Of a stretch of 6,883 bases of DNA, positions 1 through 4,353 are shown one piece after another (positions within the stretch are counted from its first letter, which is position 1; each line of letters opens with the position of its first letter). The translations under genes were made by a program, and so were the position numbers. Source of the stretch: Candidatus Sericytochromatia bacterium (GTDB lineage: Bacteria; Cyanobacteriota; Sericytochromatia; UBA7694; JACMQJ01); the NCBI GenBank assembly GCA_014377055.1, contig JACMQJ010000213.1, positions 1 through 6,883 of the forward strand, in the 5' to 3' direction. The notes beneath the pieces are model-generated. The model searched no databases. It saw only the letters and a list, made by a program, of their open reading frames with translations, and was not told the DNA's origin.

Positions 1-542
1 ATTTTGACATCCAATGACCTAGATTGGTTAATTATTCCTTTACCATGACAAAAAAGACAGGTTTTATGGTTAATATTACCACTACCATCACAAGCTCTAC
101 ATTGTTCTTCAACAGGTATCGAAATTTCTTTTTCTATACCATTATAAGCTTCTTCAAGACTGATAGTAATGTTTTTTTCGATATTATTTATTTTTTTAAT
201 ACTTTTGAGGGTATTATCTTTAACCGTACCAAACATTGAATAAAAAAACTCACTAAATGAAGAATTATCTTTCTTTTTTAGATTTTTGCCATTAACTTTT
301 TTATTCCATTCAGTGACACTTAGAGCATCATAAGTTTTTCTTTTTTCAACGTCAGATAATACTTCATAAGCTTCAAAAATATCTTTAAATTTACCTTCTA
401 AAACTTTATTGTTTTTGGTTACATCGGGATGATATTTTCTGGCTAGTGTTCTAAAAGTTTTTTTTATTTCTTCTATAGTACTATCTTTATTAACACCCAA
501 AATCTCATAGTAATTTTTAAATTTTATATCTTGAATAGACAT
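1..542 (-). CDS. dnaJ: DnaJ-type co-chaperone with a reduced zinc region (partial, C-terminus off the left edge)
   Basis: The visible 180 residues are the N-terminal part of an Hsp40 co-chaperone, the type that stimulates DnaK ATPase and delivers substrates. Residues 10-74 form a J domain: NYYEILGV at 10-17, the essential HPD at 38-40, and the helix III-IV segment FEAYEVLSDVEKRKTYDAL. The Gly/Phe linker is short and Gly-poor (about 84-105, with SFSEFFYSMFG). Residues 121-147 match the start of the first client-binding beta domain (ITISLEEAYNGIEKEI). Then come only two CxxCxGxG motifs, C148-G155 and C162-G169, followed directly by SRSLDVK, which normally follows the fourth motif. Canonical DnaJ has four motifs. 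The start ATG lies 8 nt after the rph stop, so translation is probably coupled; only a weak GGG at the rph stop could act as an SD. The rest of the protein lies outside the window. A DnaJ-like paralogue rather than the main DnaJ is possible. Confidence 0.92.
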   Translation of the reverse strand, partial: MSIQDIKFKNYYEILGVNKDSTIEEIKKTFRTLARKYHPDVTKNNKVLEGKFKDIFEAYEVLSDVEKRKTYDALSVTEWNKKVNGKNLKKKDNSSFSEFFYSMFGTVKDNTLKSIKKINNIEKNITISLEEAYNGIEKEISIPVEEQCRACDGSGNINHKTCLFCHGKGIINQSRSLDVK

Positions 543-550
543 TTGTAATG

Positions 551-1258
551 TTACCCAATAGAATATTTTTGTATGTCTTTAAGTTGGTTACAAGCTTCAA
601 AAGCAAGATTATACATTTGATCCAACATTTCTTTATTAAAAGGTTTTGTTTCGGCTGTACCTTGTACTTCTATAATGCCACCATCACCAGTTAGTACAAA
701 ATTCATATCTACTTCGGCTTTTGAATCCTCAGAATAATCCAAATCCAAGTAAGCATGACCGTCAATAATACCAACACTTATTGCTGCAACCGAATCTCTA
801 AGAGGGTTTTCAGTCAATAAGCCTTTTTCCAACATTTCATTAAATAAAATAGATAAACTGATATATGCACCTGTAATTGAGGCTGTTCTTGTACCTCCGT
901 CAGCTTGTAAAACATCACAATCAACTGTGATACTGTACTTATTTAATTTTTCCAGATCAGTAATTGCTCTAAGAGATCTGCCAATTAATCGTTGAATTTC
1001 TTGTGTACGCCCACCAACTTTTCCTCTTTCTCTCCCTACTCTTTGGTCTGTAGACAAGGGTAGCATTGAATATTCAGCAGTAACCCAACCCTTTGAAGTA
1101 TTAATTAAAAATGGAGGTTGCTTGGATTCAAAACTAGCACCACATAAAACTTTTGTATTACCAAACTCAATTAAAACTGATGTAGACACTTTATTTAAAA
1201 AATTCTTTGTTATTTTTACTGGTCTTAGTTGATTATTTTTTCTATCTTCAAAACGCAT
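551..1258 (-). CDS. rph: Ribonuclease PH
   Basis: RNase PH is a phosphorolytic 3'-5' exoribonuclease that trims tRNA 3' ends, using phosphate and releasing nucleoside diphosphates. It normally forms a hexameric ring in the cytoplasm. The 235-residue product is full length for the family (about 235-245). Family signatures are clear: GRTQEIQRLIGRSLRA (about residues 83-98), the phosphate-binding stretch DCDVLQADGGTRTASITGA (about 113-131), LDLDYSEDSKAEVDMNFV with the conserved acidic residues (about 171-188), and IIEVQGTAE (about 195-203). The ATG is preceded by AAGGA with 7 nt spacing (1266-1270), which supports this start. It is the middle gene of a leftward cluster: the lipoprotein gene ends 31 nt upstream and the DnaJ gene begins 8 nt downstream. 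No key residue appears to be missing. Confidence 0.98.
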   Translation of the reverse strand: MRFEDRKNNQLRPVKITKNFLNKVSTSVLIEFGNTKVLCGASFESKQPPFLINTSKGWVTAEYSMLPLSTDQRVGRERGKVGGRTQEIQRLIGRSLRAITDLEKLNKYSITVDCDVLQADGGTRTASITGAYISLSILFNEMLEKGLLTENPLRDSVAAISVGIIDGHAYLDLDYSEDSKAEVDMNFVLTGDGGIIEVQGTAETKPFNKEMLDQMYNLAFEACNQLKDIQKYSIG

Positions 1259-1265
1259 ATTTATT

Positions 1266-1270
1266 TCCTT
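1266..1270 (-). promoter_or_regulatory. Ribosome binding site of rph
   Basis: AAGGA on the minus strand, 7 nt upstream of the rph ATG at 1258. It fixes the start and gives rph its own initiation signal despite its place within the cluster. Confidence 0.75.
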
Positions 1271-1289
1271 GTTATTATTTTAGTTAATA

Positions 1290-1697
1290 TTATGGGCTAA
1301 TGGCAATTTCAATACCTTTTTGCTCACAAAGTTTTCTTATTTCATCTTGAACGCTTTTTTCTGGTAATAAAATAGGTAAATCTCGGATTTGATCAGATAA
1401 TCCATTCCAATTGATAACTTCACCTTTTGATAAACTATTTATTTTACCCTTTAGAGCATCTAAGCTATTTAATTGTTCTGCCACAATTTCCTGATATATT
1501 TTAACTCTATTAGTTCCAACCAAAAGAGCATAATACCAGCTACCGTTATTTAATCTCCAACTGTATAACTCATAACCTTTCATCGAATGTTGTGATGTTG
1601 ATCCAGATGGTATATTCAAAGGATTATTTGTTTGGTTTTGACAATTTGTTAAGACTAATGAAAATGTCAAGATAAATATTATTCCTTTTAAACTCAT
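1290..1697 (-). CDS. Small predicted lipoprotein of unknown function
   Basis: I do not recognise a named family. The 135-residue product starts with a lipoprotein-type signal: one Lys, a hydrophobic stretch (GIIFILTFSLVLT) and Cys19 in the lipobox-like LTNC. Asn just before the Cys is less usual than Gly, Ala or Ser, so lipidation is likely but not certain. Residues 20-38 are a polar Asn/Ser/Thr-rich spacer. The rest looks like a small globular domain: an aromatic segment (GYELYSWRLNNGSWYYALLVGTNR, written in two parts below 20 residues: GYELYSWRLNNGSW and YYALLVGTNR, about 41-64), then a likely amphipathic helix (KIYQEIVAEQLNSLDALKG), then a segment around ILLPEKSVQDEIRKLCEQKG. A GGGG stretch about 6 nt upstream gives a modest SD. 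It is the first gene of the leftward lipoprotein-rph-dnaJ cluster, transcribed from the divergent intergenic region. Linkage to rph may be positional only. Confidence 0.75.
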   Translation of the reverse strand: MSLKGIIFILTFSLVLTNCQNQTNNPLNIPSGSTSQHSMKGYELYSWRLNNGSWYYALLVGTNRVKIYQEIVAEQLNSLDALKGKINSLSKGEVINWNGLSDQIRDLPILLPEKSVQDEIRKLCEQKGIEIAISP

Positions 1698-1780
1698 TAT
1701 TACCCCAGATATAGATTAAAAATAGCTAGTAGTTAATATTCTAGCATATTAATATATTATGACTTCAATAATCTATTTTC

Positions 1781-1814
1781 CTTAATTCCTTAATTATTAA
1801 AATTAAGAATTAAA
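1781..1814. repeat. AT-rich inverted repeat in the divergent promoter region
   Basis: CTTAATT occurs twice in tandem (1781-1787 and 1789-1795), and its complement AATTAAG follows at 1801-1807, continued by AATTAA. CTTAATT 1789-1795 and AATTAAG 1801-1807 form a perfect 7-bp dyad with a 5-nt centre. Allowing one missing base, the dyad extends to about 14-15 bp per arm. Its place between two divergent transcription units suits an operator, but in such AT-rich DNA it may be chance. Confidence 0.4.
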
Positions 1815-1864
1815 CAATATATTCTTTTGACTAAACTTTCTTTTAATAATATTTTGTAATATAC

Positions 1865-1870
1865 TATAAT
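1865..1870 (+). promoter_or_regulatory. -10 box of the phosphatase-cysS transcript
   Basis: A perfect TATAAT. At 17-nt spacing the -35 position (1842-1847) reads TTTAAT, a weak match. The TTGACT at 1827-1832 is too far away (32 nt) to pair with it. Transcription would start near 1877, leaving about 30 nt before the TTG start at 1909. Confidence 0.5.
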
Positions 1871-1896
1871 ATCTTAGACATTTGTAAAAATATATG

Positions 1897-1902
1897 AGGA
1901 AG
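1897..1902 (+). promoter_or_regulatory. Ribosome binding site that points to a TTG start for the phosphatase
   Basis: AGGAAG, part of TGAGGAAG, lies 6-8 nt before an in-frame TTG at 1909-1911. It falls inside the reading frame if the ATG at 1894 is used. That ATG has no purine-rich SD upstream (sequence ACATTTGTAAAAATAT). Confidence 0.6.
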
Positions 1903-1908
1903 ATTAAA

Positions 1909-2634
1909 TTGAAAGCACATGGATTATCTGATGTAGGCAAAGTAAGGCAAAATAATGAAGATAATTACTATTGCGGAACTACAAATTTATTCATTGTTGC
2001 AGACGGATTAGGTGGGCATTCAGCTGGTGAAGTAGCCAGCGAAATGACAGTTAGCTACGTTGCCAATGGCAAACCTCAAAATGTAGATGATCTTGTTCAA
2101 AGAATAGCAGAAGCTAACAATAACGTTTTTTTGGAAGCAAAAAAACTTGGTAATGATATGGCAACTACTATCTCAGCTATGTTAGTTACTGGTGGTAAAT
2201 CTTATGTTGCCCATGTTGGTGATAGTCGGATTTATCTTATTAGAGCTGACAAAATATATGCTATAACTGATGATCATACACCTGTAATGGAATCTTTAAG
2301 AGCTGGTTTGATTACAGAAGAACAAGCAAGAACACATCCACTAAAACACATGTTATCACGCACTATTGGCACACATCAAGAAGTTGAAATAGATACAATC
2401 TCAGTGGATCTCGAAGTTAAAGATATTTTTGTTCTTTGTACAGATGGTCTTAGTAATTTGCTAGAAGAGGACGATATTTATGATGTAGTTAAATCATCAA
2501 ATAATAGTACTGAAGAAATGTGTAAAAAACTTGTAGATATGGCTAATCACAGAGGTGGTGTAGATAATGTTACAGTTGTTGTCACAGAGATAGAAGCCTC
2601 TGAAATAGTTGAAGATACAGAAATAAAACAGTAG
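1909..2634 (+). CDS. PP2C-family (Stp/PrpC-type) Ser/Thr protein phosphatase
   Basis: This is a metal-dependent phosphatase that removes phosphate from Ser/Thr residues, usually counteracting a Hanks-type (PASTA) kinase. The 241 residues from the TTG start match bacterial PrpC/Stp length (about 240-250). Metal-binding and catalytic motifs run in order: SDVGKVRQNNED (7-18), VADGLGGHSAGE (30-41), MATTISAML (84-92), HVGDSRIYLIR (102-112), HPLKHMLSRTIG (143-154), CTDGLSNLL (177-185) and GGVDNVTVVV (216-225). The aspartates at 18, 32, 179 and 219 are the expected metal ligands. There is no transmembrane segment, so it is cytosolic. The start was chosen because a good SD precedes TTG 1909 and because family members have only 5-8 residues before the DVG motif. 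An in-frame ATG at 1894 would add five residues (MRKIK). No kinase gene is next to it here, although such phosphatases often neighbour one. It ends 23 nt before cysS and probably shares a transcript with it. Confidence 0.94.
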   Translation: MKAHGLSDVGKVRQNNEDNYYCGTTNLFIVADGLGGHSAGEVASEMTVSYVANGKPQNVDDLVQRIAEANNNVFLEAKKLGNDMATTISAMLVTGGKSYVAHVGDSRIYLIRADKIYAITDDHTPVMESLRAGLITEEQARTHPLKHMLSRTIGTHQEVEIDTISVDLEVKDIFVLCTDGLSNLLEEDDIYDVVKSSNNSTEEMCKKLVDMANHRGGVDNVTVVVTEIEASEIVEDTEIKQ

Positions 2635-2657
2635 AATAGATTAAAAAATAAAATTTT

Positions 2658-4067
2658 ATGCCAGAACTAAAATTATTTAATACTCTTAGTCGTACTAAAG
2701 AGATTTTCAAACCAATTAATGACCCTAATGTAAAAATGTATACTTGTGGACCAACAGTATATAATTATGCACATATAGGAAACCTAAGAAGCTATATTTT
2801 CCCTGATATTCTAAAAAAATTATTAACTTATATTGGTTATGACGTTAGGCAAATTATTAATTTTACTGATGTTGGTCACTTGATTAATGATGCGGATATT
2901 GGCGATGATAAAATCGAAAAGGCTGCTGCTGAAAAAGGTCAGACTGCATGGGAATTATCAAAATATTATGCAGAAGCATTCAAGAGAGATATTACAGCTT
3001 TAAATATATCTTTTCCATCTAAGTTTACTTATGCCACCGAATATATTCAACAACAAATAGATATGATAAGAACTTTGGAACAAAAAGGGTTTACTTATCT
3101 TACTTCTGATGGAGTATATTTTGATACTCAAAAATTTCCTGATTACGGTAAGATGGCAAAACTTGATATTGAAGGACTTGATGAAGGTTTAAGAGTTGAT
3201 TTTAAAGATAAAAAAAATAAAACTGATTTTGCTCTTTGGAAATTAAGTCCAAATGATCAAAAAAGACAGATGGAATGGGATAGCCCTTGGGGTAAGGGTT
3301 TTCCAGGTTGGCATATCGAATGTAGTGCTATGATTTTTTCTGAACTAGGAAGCCATATTGATATTCATACAGGTGGAACAGATCATATACAAGTCCATCA
3401 TACCAACGAAATAGCTCAGTCTGAATGTTCAGCAGAAGGAAAATTTGTTAATTATTGGGTTCATGGTGCATTCTTAGTTTTGGATAAAGATAAAAGAATG
3501 GGAAAATCAGAAGGTAATTTTATTGGACTACAAAATTTGATTGAAGAAGGATTTTATCCTTTAGCTTATAGATATTTAACTTTAACTTCTCATTATAGAA
3601 GCTTTTTAAGTTTTTCTCCTGATATATTAAAATCAGCTCAAACCTCATATTTTAATTTAAAAAAATTGATTAGATCCGCTTCAGAAAAAAATGATGATCT
3701 AAATAACGAGAAAGCTATCATTTATGCAAAAAAAATAATAGATTCATTACTTGATGATATGAATGTACCAAAAGCCATTGGTATTATGTGGGATTTGGTT
3801 CAAGATAATGAAGTTGGTGGAAAAAACAAAATTGATATTATTGCTAATTATGATCAGATTCTTAGTCTTAACTTATTAGATTTTTCTGATTTTCCTGAAT
3901 TACAAATAGAGATACCACAAGAAATAGTTGATTTAGCTAATCAAAGATGGGATATTAGACAAAAAAAAGACTTCCAAGAATCAGATAGATTAAGAAAAGT
4001 CATTCAATCAAAAGGTTTTGATATTAAAGACAGTAAAGATAAATTTGATATAGTACCTATTATTTAA
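2658..4067 (+). CDS. cysS: Cysteinyl-tRNA synthetase
   Basis: A class I aminoacyl-tRNA synthetase that joins cysteine to tRNA-Cys using ATP. At 469 residues it is full length (family about 460-500). The Rossmann catalytic domain carries the HIGH-type motif HIGN at 39-42 and a KMSKS-type motif RMGKS at 280-284. The catalytic second Lys (K283) is kept, while the first Lys is Arg and the Ser is Gly. The zinc ligands that select cysteine are all present: C30, C222 (GWHIECSAM), H247 and E251 (VHHTNEIAQSE). The spacing of 25 and 4 residues equals that of the E. coli enzyme (C209, H234, E238). The segment HTGGTDHIQVHHTNE departs from the common GGGDLIFPHHENE form and matches a known CysRS subtype. 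The C-terminal part contains the helical DALR-like domain (about 350-420) and the usual end motif (DFQESDRLRKVIQSKGFDIKDSKD). The 23-nt gap after the phosphatase gene is pure A/T-rich with no SD. The start still fits because MPELKLFNTLSRTKEIFKPI is a normal CysRS N-terminus. Confidence 0.98.
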   Translation: MPELKLFNTLSRTKEIFKPINDPNVKMYTCGPTVYNYAHIGNLRSYIFPDILKKLLTYIGYDVRQIINFTDVGHLINDADIGDDKIEKAAAEKGQTAWELSKYYAEAFKRDITALNISFPSKFTYATEYIQQQIDMIRTLEQKGFTYLTSDGVYFDTQKFPDYGKMAKLDIEGLDEGLRVDFKDKKNKTDFALWKLSPNDQKRQMEWDSPWGKGFPGWHIECSAMIFSELGSHIDIHTGGTDHIQVHHTNEIAQSECSAEGKFVNYWVHGAFLVLDKDKRMGKSEGNFIGLQNLIEEGFYPLAYRYLTLTSHYRSFLSFSPDILKSAQTSYFNLKKLIRSASEKNDDLNNEKAIIYAKKIIDSLLDDMNVPKAIGIMWDLVQDNEVGGKNKIDIIANYDQILSLNLLDFSDFPELQIEIPQEIVDLANQRWDIRQKKDFQESDRLRKVIQSKGFDIKDSKDKFDIVPII

Positions 4068-4132
4068 CTATCACTACGAATCAAAGATTTAATATAGGGT
4101 ATGTAAGATATACTGTAAATCTTCTATATCAC

Positions 4133-4222
4133 TTTTTTGCAAGGGGCTGAAGCACCATTAGGAGTTGAGCTATGTCTCAAGCCTCTTTGCAAAAAAATTA
4201 AAACCAATTTTACTTGAGTATA
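4133..4222 (-). repeat. Left copy of a palindromic repeat element (inverted relative to the right copy)
   Basis: On the minus strand, 4222-4164 aligns without gaps to 6438-6496 on the plus strand with about 50 of 59 identical bases. The shared core contains AAAATTGGTTT, then AAGAGG, then TTGAGAC, then TAGCTCAAC. The element is itself foldable: TTTTTTGCAA (4133-4142) pairs perfectly with TTGCAAAAAA (4187-4196), GGCT can pair with AGCC just inside, and TTGAG (4165-4169) pairs with CTCAA (4176-4180) around a 6-nt loop. No coding capacity is visible. It may be a small non-autonomous mobile element or a structured intergenic repeat. The boundary at 4133 is approximate. Confidence 0.75.
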
Positions 4223-4297
4223 TATACCCATTTATCAGCTTCTTTTCTGATAATATGAAAATTTACATCAACTAAGTTGGAAATGTGTTAAGATATA

Positions 4298-4326
4298 TTG
4301 AGATGATGTATTTCTCAATTTAATAT
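4298..4326 (+). promoter_or_regulatory. Predicted sigma-70-type promoter of the surface lipoprotein gene
   Basis: TTGAGA (4298-4303, 5 of 6 to TTGACA) and TAATAT (4321-4326, 4 of 6 to TATAAT) are separated by exactly 17 nt. Transcription would begin near 4333, giving a leader of about 20 nt that carries the SD. A 7-bp dyad, ATTGAGA (4297-4303) with TCTCAAT (4313-4319), overlaps the -35 box and the spacer and could be an operator. Confidence 0.55.
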
Positions 4327-4340
4327 GTACATAATATGTA

Positions 4341-4347
4341 AAGGAGG
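4341..4347 (+). promoter_or_regulatory. Strong ribosome binding site fixing a GTG start
   Basis: AAGGAGG lies 6 nt before the GTG at 4354. It is the best SD in the window and decides the start, since no other in-frame start codon occurs before the signal peptide. Confidence 0.85.
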
Positions 4348-4353
4348 CCATTT

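Larger units (their letters stand above)
1698..1893. promoter_or_regulatory. Divergent AT-rich intergenic promoter region
   Basis: This 196-bp spacer separates the leftward lipoprotein-rph-dnaJ cluster from the rightward phosphatase-cysS pair, so it must hold promoters for both. The rightward one has a clear -10 at 1865-1870. For the leftward cluster several AT-rich hexamers fit, for example CATAAT on the minus strand at 1756-1761, but no -35 is convincing. A dyad GCTAG (1725-1729) with CTAGC (1741-1745) lies in the leftward leader, and a larger AT dyad lies at 1781-1814. Confidence 0.6.

Noticed and set aside
24..239. Plus-strand open frame of 71 codons
   Set aside because: It is antisense to the well-supported DnaJ gene and has low-complexity Phe/Thr/Asn content expected from AT-rich antisense DNA.
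4084..4123. Hairpin AAGATTT / AAATCTT after cysS as its terminator
   Set aside because: The arms are only 7 bp, the enclosed loop is 26 nt with a weak inner stem, and the T run at 4133-4138 is 9 nt too far downstream and belongs to the repeat element.
4232..4253. TTATCAG / CTGATAA hairpin downstream of the left repeat element
   Set aside because: It is a 7-bp stem with an 8-nt loop and no T tract, so it is not a terminator; no other role can be supported.
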